DNA from: Prosopocoilus inquinatus
Lineage: Eukaryota; Arthropoda; Insecta; Coleoptera; Lucanidae
Length of the DNA: 64,000 nucleotides
Assembly: GCA_036172665.1 (NCBI GenBank)
Contig: CM069877.1
Coordinates: 11,552,501-11,616,500, forward strand
Direction: 5' to 3'
The notes under the pieces are model-generated. The model was given only the letters and a program-made list of their open reading frames with translations, did not search any database and was not told the DNA's origin. Made by a program: the position numbers and the translations under genes. Positions 49,891 through 62,208 of the stretch are shown here, piece after piece. Positions within the stretch are counted from its first letter, which is position 1. Each line of letters begins with the position of its first letter.

Positions 49891-51790
49891 TAATTTTCAG
49901 AAAAGAAAACAAAACTAAAATGAGGAAAAACCTTGAAAACACAAAGGAATCGCAAAGTCATTTCTACCGAGCGTTTCATAATACGTAGGCAGTGGCGTAG
50001 CTTTTGAAAAAAATAGCCGACAGTTCACAATATTACAGAATTAAATGACTGAAATTAATTGGCGCCATCTATTAAACTTTTAACGTATTATGATGATTCA
50101 TCAACATTAACGTAGGCTACACGCGTCAGAGCCTGGCGCGAAATAATGTCGAAGCTTCGACGACAGTCTGTCTGCTTCTGCGACGGAATTTTCTGGGTAA
50201 CTTCCACAAGCGATTTACTGTTAATTTTATAAATAATGTAAACTTTCAGGGCAAAATAACTTTTTAATTTTAATTCGCCAAAATGTCAATAGACGGTATC
50301 ATGTTCCCGCGCCCCTCCCCCCTCCTCAACGATCAGCACTCCCACTCCCACAAATTCCCGTATTTTTTTACTTTGCGCTAATTCGTCAAAATTTTCCATA
50401 GATGGCGGCAAGTGTCGTCTGGTTGACAGTTAGGTGCTATCATTAGGTATATTCGTTTTAGAAATGCTGGGTTTGCCACAATAGCGTCATTGTCAAGTAG
50501 CTGATGCCCATCTAGGTCAAGTTATGGTTGCATCAGAAATTGATCTAAAACGAATAGTTTGTGATGGGCAAGTTGTACCCAGAGAAAAGAAAAATGTTAA
50601 ATCAACATAATTTTCGTTTGGGTACGATCAATGCATTAATTTTTTTAAAAGAAAAGCCATTATGTATTCTACTCAAGTAAAAAAAATGTTTGAATCAACA
50701 AGAAACTGCTTGAATTAATGTAAAGTGTGCATCATTCAAATAAATAAATGCATCGACTGTATTCAAACAAAGATTTTTCTGTGTGATGAACACCGACCTT
50801 GCTGAAAAATAATTAAATTAAGGTTAAGTAAACAATACTTTGGTGTTGACGCAACTAAACCCTACTCTGGAGTAGGTGCACGTTGCGTCAACACCAGCAC
50901 TGCCGCAGTGGCAATTAAAACGAATATGCCAATGTCAAATACCGCATGCCGAAAATCTAAAACGAATACACATTTCGTTGACGCAGGTGACTTGCGGCAA
51001 CCTAAGTCATCTAAAACGAATGTACCTATTGTCAACACTCCTGTCAAAATATTTTTTTTTAATCGTTAAGCCTTCGATATATGGTGGCATTACTCTCTCT
51101 CTCTCTCTCTCCTCCCCGCCTTTTCCCTCCCGACAGTCTTACACATGAAAGTTAATTTAATGATTGTCAATTTTTCAGACAAAATAATTCTTTGATGTTA
51201 ATTCGTTAGATGGCGGCACCTGTTATTTTGTCTCCAAGGTTGGTAAAACTGATATTGATATTGATTGATTCACAGTCCAGCTCTACCAACCTTGATTTTG
51301 TCTCAAGGTTTGTGAAACTGAGGTTTTAAATCGACACACTTCGTGTTCACGTGGCGACATTAGTGATTTTTTTTTTCTATCTATCCTTGTCGCACAATAA
51401 TCTCACCTAGGGATAAAAAAAACACAGTCGAAAGTTTGTTATTCAAAGTGACGTTTCACAAATGGCAATTTACTATTGTTGCGAAGAATAACATAACCTA
51501 ATACATTTTGACTAGACTAGTCGGCCGTAAATTACTACCAACGTAGTAAACAGATTTCCCTAATGGTGTCGACTTGTTGCTCTTGTGACATTTGTATTTG
51601 TTATCTTTGTTACACAATAAACTCAGAATGGGTATGGGATGGCGTTATCTGAACACGTAAATGTGTTGATTTAGTGATCTCAAGTGAAACTGATATTGCA
51701 TATAGTACGCAAAACTTGGTTTTGTCTGTTGATTTGACAGTTAGTCCTGCACTCAAAATCATTTCTGATGCGGGATTCTTGCCCATTTTA
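49891..51790. other. Intergenic region with short repeats
   Basis: No gene seen. It contains several copies of a degenerate TCTAAAACGAAT phrase (50540-51020), a perfect hairpin (listed separately) and a (CT)n microsatellite at about 51091-51110. A CCAAGGTTGGTAAAACTG repeat also occurs near 44050 and 51235. Confidence 0.5.
50841..50896. repeat. Perfect 15-bp inverted repeat with inner palindrome
   Basis: TGGTGTTGACGCAAC (50841-50855) faces GTTGCGTCAACACCA (50882-50896), and between them CCTACTCTGGAGTAGG is itself a stem-loop. It is probably the core of a small MITE; no target duplication was seen. Confidence 0.75.
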
Positions 51791-52060
51791 GAGACCCTCT
51801 AGTCAGAGTCTGGCAACATGGCGTGTGTTTTTAATTGGTTCCGCCATATTTCAGCAAAAGTATACTTCAACCAATCATAAGAAAGAATGGTAGTGCACTT
51901 GAAGATGGCTCATTCTACCAGATTCTAACGAGAGGGTCTCTAGCCCATTTTAAAGACCCTCTGTTTAGAGTCTGGCAGAGAAACTCTAACCGGAGAGTCT
52001 CTAGAATGGGCCAGAGACTTTCTAGTTAGGAATCTGGCAGAATCGGCCATCTTTAAGCAA
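51780..52060. repeat. Cluster of inverted-repeat ends (GCCCATTTTAGAGACCCTCT family)
   Basis: The phrase CCCATTTTA(A/G)AGACCCTCT, followed by AGTCTGGCA, occurs twice on the + strand (51783, 51953) and in reverse form as AGAGGGTCTCTAG / GAGTCTCTAGAATGGG. A remnant TCTCTAGCCCATTTTAG lies at 53108. It looks like stacked MITE ends. Confidence 0.65.
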
Positions 52061-52671
52061 AAACAAAATGGAAGAGCGCATTCTGTATTTCATCAAAATG
52101 TCCGCTGGAACGCATCAGTTCCATCAAACCCGTTCTTTTATTGTTTGATGGATGACTCAGATTGATCAACGGTCGTTCTTTTGGTTGGTTTTAATCAGAC
52201 GGCATCTGTTGGCCTCACAAATCCATCATTCGTTTCAGATGATGATTGAAAGACGAAATCACAAACCTAACCTCACTTTTTTAAACAAAACTAAAATTAA
52301 TTGGAAATTATTATAGTATAATGCAACAGTTGGATAAGATAATCAATGATTTTAAGAATGTTTAATAAAATATCTACTTTTTGAGGTTAGGAAGAATTTT
52401 ATTTGAACGCAAAACGTTTTTTTTTTATTCCTAATCTGCTGTAACCACCAGCAGATGACGTCACTGTATTAAGTCCCACGACTGATGAAATAAAGAATAT
52501 GCCCAAACTAACATTATTACCTAACCTTGCTTGCTTATTTCCGAAGTCGAATTCAAATTTAGCGCCAAACTGCACTTCCATTCATTCATATGATTGGCTG
52601 AATTACATTTTTGCTGAAATATGCCGGAACCAATTAAAAATGTACGCCTTTCTGATAGACTCTGAAAAGCA
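52061..52671. other. Intergenic region
   Basis: Nothing recognisable. Short ORFs near 52400-52700 on both strands have no motif and are not supported. Confidence 0.45.
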
Positions 52672-53095
52672 GGGAACGGAATTATATATTTTGTTTGATT
52701 AAATAACGAGTGTTCAATAAAAAAAACGGTCAAGTAGGCTGTAGCAGGCTTTTGTTGACGGTTAACCTAACTAATAAAAGTCGAAAGCTGCTCCTGCATT
52801 TTTTGCTAATATTTATACTTAATATAAATATTCGGTAATGAACGTTTATTTGAAATGTCTTCTCTGAGTTAAAGTGAGGTTAGAAATCCAAGTGACGCTT
52901 CACGCTCGTCGTATGAAGAACCCTACGCTAGACGTTCAGGATAAATTCATAGCTATCTAGACCGTTTTTTTAATTGAACACTCGTTACTAACGAAGCGGC
53001 AAACGTACAACTTTGCAGCGACGCGTCAATGCACACACACTCGTTGCCGCCTCGTTCGAAATAAATCGAACAAAATACATAATTCCGTCCTGGAC
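52672..53095. mobile_element. TIR element related to the MITE 3' of the IDS genes
   Basis: The left end GGAACGGAATTATATATTTTG and right end CAAAATACATAATTCCGTCC are inverted. Inner GAAGCGGCAAACG / CGTTGCCGCCTCGTTCG match the arms of the 110-bp palindromes at 12261, 23244 and 37680. At about 424 bp it may be a longer family member. A nested inverted repeat (AACGAGTGTTCAATaaAAAAAACGGTC near 52707 and its reverse near 52965) lies inside. No transposase. Confidence 0.65.
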
Positions 53096-53289
53096 TAATA
53101 AGAGAGTCTCTAGCCCATTTTAGCCCATCTTTGACAGTTGACAGTTAATAACACGAACATGTAAATTTTTTTTTTTACTTTGTTAACTTTAGAAAACAAA
53201 TTTCTAGTTTATTTATTTTGTAAAAGGGCTCTTCCATTGCTGTTCAAACATCATAAGGTCAAACCCCTGGCCGCCTGTGGACGCGCCTT

Positions 53290-53495
53290 AAGCCGCATTT
53301 TCAGACTTCGATAATTTTATTTGTGCAACCGGTTTCGTCAAAGTTGCGACATTTTGAAGCGCTTGCGTTAGGTTTTCCTTACTAAACGTAAGGCTGTCTT
53401 ACTAAAAAAAAAAAAAAAAACCTATTGTAAGCGCTTGAAAGTGTCGCAACTTTGACGAAATCCGTTGCACAAATAAAATTATTATTGAAGTCTGA
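53290..53495. repeat. Inverted repeat with ~70-bp arms
   Basis: CGATAATTTTATTTGTGCAAC through GTCAAAGTTGCGACATTTT..AAGCGCTT is repeated in reverse complement at about 53421-53493, with a poly-A run in the loop. Non-autonomous element or foldback. Confidence 0.7.
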
Positions 53496-54195
53496 CTCAG
53501 ATTTTCTCTACAATCTTGTAGTTTATCAATTAATTTTACTGTGTTTTGCATTAAAACAAGCAAATTCCCCGACTTTTCCTGTTTTCTCGCCGAGTTGGAA
53601 ACTCCGTTAATGATTGTGGGGGGCATTCAAAGAGAGACCAGAATAAAAATCACTTTAATTAACACAATAATTACAACTGCGTGATTTTTTTTTTTTAATT
53701 ACTCACTCACTCATTCATCTCCTCACAATCAGATCATGAGTAGACGTCTAAAACGTTTTTTTCCTTTTTTTCTTTTGCTATAAACAATTGTGTTAATAGT
53801 TAAAACGTGTGATGTTATTATGAGTAATAATAATTGTGCACTCTTAACGTAATTTTCGCGTTTTACAAAGTATTTTCCGCCAGATAAAAATAGAGCGGGC
53901 CAAGATTTAAAAAAAAAGGCCCCTCTAAATTTAAACGTGCAGTGGTATTTTCTATCGTGTTACATTGATTGATTGTAGATAGTTCAGACGACACATGCAA
54001 AAATTAATTTAAAAAAGAATTAAAAAAATCACTATTTTGGCAACTTATGTTCACCTTGAATTAATTACGTACTGAGTACTCTGCATTCATGATTACGAAG
54101 AACTAATCAAACCGCCTACACTAATTCTTTTTTAAAACAAATCATCAATCAAGTATTATGTGAATTACAGATTACATTAAAAAAAAAAGTTCGTG
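53496..54195. other. Intergenic region downstream of the MIF4G gene
   Basis: No gene seen. It probably holds the 3' UTR and polyadenylation site of the minus-strand gene ending at 54196. Confidence 0.45.
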
Positions 54196-57139
54196 TCAAT
54201 TATAATCGGTATCGAACCTGTCATCGTGCTCCCAACCTTTACTGGGCGGCTTCTTCTCGCCATTCCAACTCGAGCCCTTCTGTTTGCTGTTGCCGCTCCA
54301 TCCCCCCGATGATGATGAATTCTCCTTACCGTGATCCCGCCAGTTGGAATCTTCTTTCCTGGACTTCTGAAGCCTGGCTCCGGCACCCAAGATGGGCCTG
54401 CCCGTTTTCTCACGGTTGTTATTCATCGTCGCACTAGTCTTATCCTCCCACGCAGTACTTAAATTAACACTCCCCGATTCACTACTAGCAAAATTGCCAC
54501 ATTTCGAAGTTGGGGGTTGCTCGTTGATGGGGGAAGTCGAGTCCGGGGGGGTCACTTGCAAAACGTTCACGTTACTCTGATAGCTGTCCAACGTCTTGCT
54601 CGGCTGCTGGGTTTGGATGCTGAGGGCCCCCAGCGATCCCTACAAAAGCGAAAAAGCATCTCATCATTAAAGCGCGCCCAACCGAATCAGAACTGAAATA
54701 TTCCACGATATTAAAGTTCTGTCTGAAAGAAAGCTAAAAAAAAAAGTAAGATAAAAAAAGGCTACACTTACATCGCAGACAGAAACTCATTCAATTTAAT
54801 GGATACATCTACAACTAAACAAATTTTGTTACTAAAAGTCGTCTTCGGCCAGTCAAATTATAAATTCTGCACATTAAAAGAAGAAGAAAAAAAAAACAAA
54901 ATAAGGCACTTCAGACAAAAAAATAAATAAATAAAATAAGGCACTAATAATTTGAGGAAATAATAAATGTGGACATACCTGGAAGTGCGCCATGACTTTG
55001 TCCCCGAGTTGGTCTTGGTAAAATTTGTTTATGTCGGAGGGCAGCAGTGAAAACCTGTTGTTGGCGATGTCGATCGCAAGTAACAGATATAATTTGCACG
55101 TCTGCGTTAGCTCGACGTTGCAAATCAGCAGCTGCCGCACTTTATTCAACAGTTCGCTTAATTTTTGTGCGTAATCTGTTTTTATACAGTTTCCATTCAC
55201 GTACAGCTGAAGAATAAAACAATTGTTACAAAGCTTTTCACATGCGAAGGCCAAAAATCACTAAATAGAAACCCCCAAGTTAGACTTTAAGGTCAAGAGA
55301 GTAGGCAGATCAAGACTTTTCCCAAGAGAAAAGAGTAGACACACGGAGAAGACTGGGAAGAGTAGGGTAGGCAGATTGAGACTTCCCCCAATATTACAAA
55401 GTGCACTTTAAATCTTAATCAACCAGTAAGGGCCAGTTTTTCAATTGGGGTTTAACTTTAAACTCCGTTTTATTCCTATGGAAACAATTGTTCTTACAAT
55501 AGGGTACACGACAATAATACAAAATTATTAATTAAAGCTCTCCAATCGAGACTATACTCAATAACACACGCGAAAACACTAAATTTGTACGCTGTTTCCA
55601 TTTATTATTCTCTTAAATTAATAAATAAAATCGAAAATATTCAAATATAAATCACGTAGTTTCGAAAGGCTTCCCATTCGTTGTGACGTCAGTGTTCATA
55701 CATTGTCCTTGATGTTTATGTTGTATGCAGACCCTTATCAAATAGTTTGAATGTTTGCTCTTAATATGTGCTGAAAAATATAGTTTTAATTTAAGCAACA
55801 ATTACGAAGTGAATATCTTAAAGAAATTATTATATTTTTTTAATTTGTTGGTGAGAAATTTGTGGTGGAAACGGGAACTTTTCGCCATTGAGAAGTAAGG
55901 TTGGTAACACCAAATTTTGTGAAACGCTTATAAATAATTTATTCGGAGTTCTTGCACAGGTATTTTTTCATTTTAGCACAGCACAATACTGATAATATGT
56001 TTTACTATTTATTGTAATAAGTTTTAAGTGTTCGTATTGATATTCAGTTATTACGATTTGACAACATATGAACACTGACGTCACACGGTCAGAATGTGCG
56101 TTTTGGCGGGAATTTAATCAATTCAAATTTCTTTAAATTTTTACGGCTTTAATATTCATTTACGAAAAAAAAAAGAAATATATCGGAATTATCGTACTTT
56201 TATCTACTTTCAAATAAAATCTTTAAAAAAAATGTTCATGTACCCTATTGTTACCATGGGAATAGAGCGGAGCTTAAAGTTAAACTGAGATAGAGAAACT
56301 GGGCCTAATTAATTTAAAACCATTTTTCAAGTTTGATGAATTGATTTAACTGAACAAATTCATATTAAAGTGCTACATACCAATGTGGTAAACAATTCTA
56401 AATCAGCGGGTTGTGCAGTTGACAGCAACATGTTAAAGTAGCACAGCAACGGCGTCGCCAAGAACTTGATGGGCCTGCCGTCGCTCAACCTCGTTCTATT
56501 GTAGAACTCGCTCAGTATACGCACGGCGTTCCGAAACACGAGCGGGTTTTTAAATTGTAAGTCTTTTGCACCTGAAACACAGTACGAGGTTTCAGAGGCG
56601 TACACCTGAATACTAATACTCGACTTACTCTCGAAAGTATCTTGCATTTTCCCGATAAACAAGCTTCGTATCTTCTGCTGACAGATCTTGACGCTCCTAA
56701 ACGAATAAGACGACACCATCAGCACTAACTTCATGGAGAAGACCTCGTCTTCGAGACTCTTCTGGTAAATCTGGTTGATGCAGTCCCTGCAATGTAAAGA
56801 CGAAGGAGTGATTTACCCGAAAGGGCGAAAGCGAATTAATTACTCGACGTCTTCGTCCGTCGTGCACTCCTGCGACCACGTCTCCAAGATGAGCTTCAAC
56901 TTCTGATTCAGAAGGATTCCATCGTCGTTGGTGCTCAGGTGGTTTATGTTGGAGACGAGCTTCGCGTACTGTTGACCGGCGCTGGGGCTCGTTATTGACA
57001 GGGAGCTCAGATTCGGTGATTGGGGGTCCGGGGTGGGTCCGTTGAGGACGGGGCTCAGCGGCCCCGGACGGACCGGAGCGCCCTTATTCAAATTCAACCA
57101 CCCGCGACCTCTTCCAACGCCGCTCGATTGGCTAGTCAT
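54196..57139 (-). CDS. MIF4G-domain protein (CTIF/PAIP1/MIF4GD-like)
   Basis: Five exons on the minus strand, 57139-56844, 56786-56629, 56571-56381, 55206-54979 and 54639-54196, sum to 1317 nt, 438 aa. The N terminus is Gly/Arg/Pro-rich (SGVGRGRGWLNLNKG, then PVRPGPLSPVLNG). The middle, about residues 60-290, is helical and MIF4G-like: ILLNQKLKLILETWSQEC, DEVFSMKLVLMVSSYSF, FRNAVRILSEFYNRTRL and CKLYLLLAIDIANNRF. The tail is a disordered Ser/Gly/Trp-rich segment ending WEHDDRFDTDYN. MIF4G domains scaffold translation initiation or mRNA-decay factors; the exact subfamily is not settled. The start is the Met of MTSQSSG, with G at -3; an in-frame upstream Met at 57175 exists. The 59-nt intron 56572-56628 reads through in frame, so retention would add residues without a stop. 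Intron 3 holds nested MITEs. Confidence 0.82.
55430..56305. mobile_element. Tourist-like MITE split by a second TIR element
   Basis: The outer element has ends GGGCCAGTTTTTCAA and TAGAGAAACTGGGCC, with inner arms around GTTTAACTTTAAACTCCG / CGGAGCTTAAAGTTAAACT. It is flanked by TAA at 55427-55429 and 56306-56308, so it is PIF/Harbinger-like. Its two halves (about 70 bp left, 58 bp right) are separated by a 748-bp inserted element. It lies in an intron of the MIF4G gene. Confidence 0.8.
55500..56247. mobile_element. TIR element, copy 2 (ends TAGGGTACA), nested
   Basis: Same family as 40958-41600, about 100 bp longer near the right end (AT-rich segment 56130-56230). Ends TAGGGTACA / TGTACCCTA. 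It has GACGTCA-containing blocks near both ends (ACTGACGTCACACGGTCA). No transposase, so it depends on an unseen autonomous partner. Confidence 0.8.
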
Positions 57140-58270
57140 TGCTGCTGCTTCTTTTGAGAAAAAAATCACTACCAACTGCGTTCACGATAAACCGCACAAG
57201 ACGCAAACATCTTAATTATAGTACAGTGGTGTAAACGATGTTTAATTAGTACTTTCCAAATTAATAACCTTTTAACGACCGATTATTGCTTTTAGGTCTG
57301 TGAGAACCTAACCTCAATCTCCGGTTCAGAGGGCGCTGATTTAAAGAAACCTGTAGAATATGGCGAATTGAATTTTAAATAAATTAAACCAGATTAACTG
57401 TTCAGAAATGGTACAGAAATTAAAAGACCGCTGCCAGCTTTGTCTTGTGAAAACTAACGTGCGGGCATTTGAAAATCACAGCTACGCAATCGATTAGTGG
57501 TTACTTTTAATAAATAATATTTTTTATCGTTGGATACATTAGGCGTTTACGATAATTGGAGCGGTATATACCGGTTAATTTATTCTCTCACTCTTACTTG
57601 CATTAAACGCACTCGTTCTATCTTACTTTTCTACCTCGATTCATGTACCTCTCCAATTATCGTAAACGCTTCATGATTTACAGTCGAAAGCAAAGAAGTA
57701 GGTAGATAAGAACAGTCTCCTGTAATTATTCTTTCTCAAAATAATATTGTTTGACAGTAACTTCGCAAACGATCAACGTTTAAGAATTTTGAATGCTTTC
57801 ATGCTTAAAACATTTAAAATCACTGAAGTCGTATTTAAACTTCAGCGTTTTCAGGAAGAAGAATTATAGGAATCTGTACTTGTCTACTATTTTTTGCTTT
57901 CGACAATACTTACCTAAAATGTTGTAGGTAATTGTCTATCCATTCTCCTTAGCGTTTTTCTTCTATTTTTCGCATTTCTCTTCTTTTTAATCGAATCGGT
58001 TTTCGCATTTTATTGTCTCCTTTTTACAGTTCTTTTTCATGCTCTACGAGTTTGTTTTTATTTGCAAAAACTTTCGCCGATTTTCAATTTTTCTTCGCTA
58101 TCTTAGCTTAGTGGTACATACTTCTTTTTTTAAATTTCTTTTATGCTTTCGTAATTCTTTCTTGTTTATGTTTTATCAAATAGATTTTTTTTACTACTTT
58201 TCTTTTTGCCCGGAGATTTATTTGTTTCTTGTCTATTATAATCGTTCCTCATTTGTTTTTTTTCTGTTTA
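57140..58270. other. Intergenic region upstream of the MIF4G gene
   Basis: No gene. A small inverted repeat with arms GCGTTTACGATAATTGGAG (57543) and CTCCAATTATCGTAAACGC (57651) spans about 57541-57670. The rest is AT-rich, with long T-rich readings around 58040-58270. Confidence 0.5.
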
Positions 58271-61200
58271 CCCACTAAGCATAGAATATTACATAGCATT
58301 TCTGAAACGTTTTCAGCACAACAACTTAGCAACACTTTGAACAAAATGTTGATAGAATATTACGAATGGTACATGGAATGTTACGCAACACCAATGTAAT
58401 GTTACCACATAACAGAATAATAACATTTATTGAAAATATCGAAATAGTTTTACAGCTTGGCATGAAACATTACATAATATTGTTGGAACATGTAATTTTT
58501 ATGATAAGTAACGTTGTATTGAAATGTTATAACAACAACCCAAATTCAACGGTCACAATTATTTAATGCGCATGTGCACAATAATATGGCGTCGCAGCTT
58601 TCCCTTCACTCTTCACTAGTTCCGGCAATTTACTAAACTTATTCGACTTATTTTCCGATTGCTGCTGATAGTGTTGATTGTCGTGATGTTCTTATTTTAG
58701 GGACATGAAACATCATCTATTTAATAAAGAGGTAAGCAGTTTGTGGGCTAATTTAATACTTTTATTTTACGTATTAAATTGTATGTTTATGAATCATCGT
58801 TAACATGCGCAATATGTCGCAGTTTGAATTTGTACCTACCTCTTTCAAATGTTTAGTGTTAAAAACGCAAAATCTATAAATGAAAAATATATCTCGACTT
58901 CTTACGTGACAAAAACTGATAGCGTTTTCTACTGACGTGCACTACATGCACTCCAACTCATTTTATTACTTGAGGTTAGAAGAAGATGGGAGGTACACTG
59001 AGTACAACTCAGTGCATAAGATTTTTTTTTTTATATCTGCAAATTAGCATATTTATTGGTGAAAGTGACAATGCTAGAATAAATTTTGAAAGTACTATTT
59101 TCATATTTAAAAGAAAATAGCTTGAATTCAGGTTCATCGCATAACCTAAATTTTGTATTCTGACAGTTCTTGCGATTACCACAGAACTTGTACTGTTCAA
59201 TCTACGGTACGAACCATCTCGACCAAAAAATACTGGGATAAAGGAGTTCTAATTTTTGGTACAAATTAAGCAAAATATTTTGGTTTAAACCCAACTTTGA
59301 ACAAAAGTCAGAATGAAGTTTCTTGTTATGGTCTTACTTTGACAATAAAAGTAGTTTTACTGATTCTTAATTCGCGATGGTACTTTTGTTTCCAAGGCTA
59401 CTCGAGGTGTATTTTTTTTGTTGAAGGCTCGTTATAAGAAATACACTTTTAAAAATTTATTTAAAAAAGTTTATTTATTAAATGTAAAGATGTCAATACG
59501 GGAATTCCCTTCATCCACTACTTTCAATTCTAAATTTAGAGCAAAATAGTGGAAATCAACTGAAATTTTTTACAAATACAGCCAATTGTATTACTCTATA
59601 AAATTTGTGCTGGATTTATCTTACTTTTAAGCCAAAGCTAAGCAAAAAGACAAACATTTGCTTTCACTTCAGATTTGGGAAGAGACATTGTCTTAGGAAA
59701 AAGGAAAAAAACCTATGCAGTTAGGCTACACTATCGTTTTTTGATAAATCCTCGAAAATGGTGCTTTGCTACATTTTAATGATAGAATACAGAATGCAAT
59801 ATACACGTAGAAAATATAGAGGTAAAATGCTTTATTTATTTTACGTATTTGTAAAACAGATAAATTTCAGATTATCAGTCACATCGTCTAAAGTGTTTTT
59901 ATATTAATAAGGAAAAACTGATGAAGGGTAAGTAATACGATTTTCTTTAATAGTTTTGACATTATAATGTACTTATATATCATTTTCTTAATTTATATTT
60001 ACAGAATTTTGCCACCTCACCGAGAATAAAATTTTTAGCATGGTAAAATGATGATGAAGCCATACAAGTTTTTGAAGCAAATGCATGATTAACAACGATT
60101 ACATAGAAGTTTTGGACCAAACTCAACTCGGCGAATAGACACAGCTGATACGCAGCTTTACGTTGTATTGTCTCCCGCCTGCAAGTACACCTATTTCGCC
60201 TGCTCAGATTAATAAGCGGTTTAGATTTTATAATTATTATGATCTTCACGGTTTATATTTTTATATTCGGTGTTTCAACATATTATTTTGATTGTAAATA
60301 CATATATGGATGTCCACCCAAGTTTCATTAATTGTATTAATAAACACTTTGCGTAGGATTTTTTAGATTCCTTCTGTCACATTTAGAAAATATAATCTAT
60401 GTAGATACTTTAATACAGGATATACTTTATCTTTGCCTTTGATCATTGGGACTTTCTTACAAGAGGATGGGTTTCGAATTTATTAAATCTATCTCTGTCT
60501 CACAAAATAAGGAAATGTCAGGATAAGGAGAATTTGAATATTACACATATGTGAGTAAGATTCCTTTGCAATTACTTATTATGAATAGTTTCGATTACAG
60601 TCGGATCCCTTAGACAGCTGTTTCGACCCAGTTTGGGGGCTCCTCAGCAAAGGGGTAGCGCTGTAATGAAACATTTTAAAGTTTACAAGTGTTAAAGCAG
60701 CTTTATCGAAGTGGACTTTAGGATCTGTTACATTGCTTCATATTCTAAACTAAAAATTGCACCAATCAGTCCGGAATGAACTGACATACAAAAACTATAT
60801 TAGGTAGTAATTGCTGCGGATTTTTAATTTTCAAAATGATGCGATGCTAATGTGCGGTTTGCTTTAAAGATATCCACTGTGTTTCACTTCTCAGCTACAA
60901 ATCCCTGACTTTTTTAATTTATTAACGGATCGGTTCTAAATATTTGCAAATTGCAAAAAAAGAACATATTTTTGATCTGATCTTGTTTAATCACGAAAAG
61001 TTACAAAGAAAAGTTGTTTAGAATCAGAAAATAATCCGAATTCTCAAATTTGGGCGAAAAATTTTAATTTTTAATTATTCAAAGACAAGCTGAAATAATA
61101 CATTTACAGTGAATATTTTCTTTTGTAACTGTCCCATGGAGAGCAAAATAACAGACCTTTTGAAAAATGGACACCATATGATGAAGGCTTAGTATAACAT

Positions 61201-61764
61201 ATAGATAATGATATTTTTGGTTCTGTGTATTTCAGCTAGCTAAATTTTGCTGTTAATCAAATAATTAAAAATCAAAAATTTTCGCTGAAATTTGGGAATT
61301 GGGGTTATTTCCTAATTTTAAACAACTTTTCTTAATAAGCTTTCATGATTAGACAAGATGAAAATTTTACAATCGATGCGTAAATAAAATAAAAAAAAAG
61401 GACAGGGGTGTGCAGTTGAGAAGTGAAACACAGTGTGTTATACTGCAACAGTAGTGCAATGTTTCTAAAGGAACGTCAGTGACACATTCCGAAAGGAACG
61501 TTCATGAAACAAGTATATAGGAAACATAAAGATAATATTACATGTAAACATTAATAAAACATTGCAATTTATATTTATGCAGCGTTAATAAAGAGACGTC
61601 GGGTCAACATTTTTTTTGTAACGTTATTCTGCAACATCGCTTACTAGGACATAGAACTATTGGCGTAACGTTACTTTCTACATTAAAAACGTTTAACCGT
61701 AAACATTACATCTAACAAAATAACGTTCACACAATGTTTATATAACATCTTTTTGCTTAGTGGG
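58271..61764. mobile_element. 3.5-kb TIR element (ends CCCACTAAGCA)
   Basis: Inverted ends CCCACTAAGCA and TGCTTAGTGGG lie inside a TA dinucleotide on both sides (58269-58270 and 61765-61766). Subterminal regions are full of ATTAC/GTAAT/AACGTT motifs at both ends. I found no ORF with transposase features, so it is non-autonomous or too decayed to recognise. It contains a hammerhead motif near 60.6 kb and a transcript-like AT-rich interior. Superfamily not assigned. Confidence 0.7.
60605..60655 (-). ncRNA. Hammerhead ribozyme motif E (diverged copy)
   Basis: On the minus strand: CCCTTTG, core CTGAGGA (60647-60641), stem II GCCCC/GGGTC with one mismatch and loop CAAACT, GAAA (60624-60621), palindrome ACAGCTGT, cleavage predicted after GUC (60613), then TAAGGG pairing with the upstream CCTTTG to close stem I. 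The flanks differ from motifs A-D, yet all core nucleotides and the stems are kept, so pairing is preserved despite sequence change. Confidence 0.65.
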
Positions 61765-62208
61765 TATGTTTTCATACTGTGTGTATTTCTCTTTTGTTTT
61801 CCTTATCGACTTAATTTTCGCTTTTTATTAACGCTTTTTTGTAATTCATCCTTTTTCATTTGTCTCGTGTTCATCTCAGGTGTGATCTTTTGTTTTACGC
61901 ACTCTATTTCGTCATTCATTTCTTTTTTGGTTTTCTTTTAGTATTAATTTTAATAAAATGGAAAACGGTAAGAAAAATATAAAATACAATAATTTACAAA
62001 GTGGAGGAATTTTATTACTTCCTTTACCTGGAATTATTATAGTACTATCACAACATAACTTTTAAATTATTAGAAAATTATTTTTATACTTTAAATGGTC
62101 ACTTAAAATTGAATACAATGCGTTCTTTCCACTTTTATCACTATCTGTTCATTCGCGAAAATCAGTAACCAACAGATGGCGTTATTAATAAATAAATAAA
62201 TATTTAAA
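61765..62208. other. Non-coding spacer
   Basis: AT-rich, nothing recognised. Confidence 0.45.

Noticed and set aside
58039..58278. 79-codon Phe/Leu/Tyr-rich ORF as a membrane protein
   Set aside because: T-rich composition artefact that runs into the TIR of the 3.5-kb element; no splice or family support.
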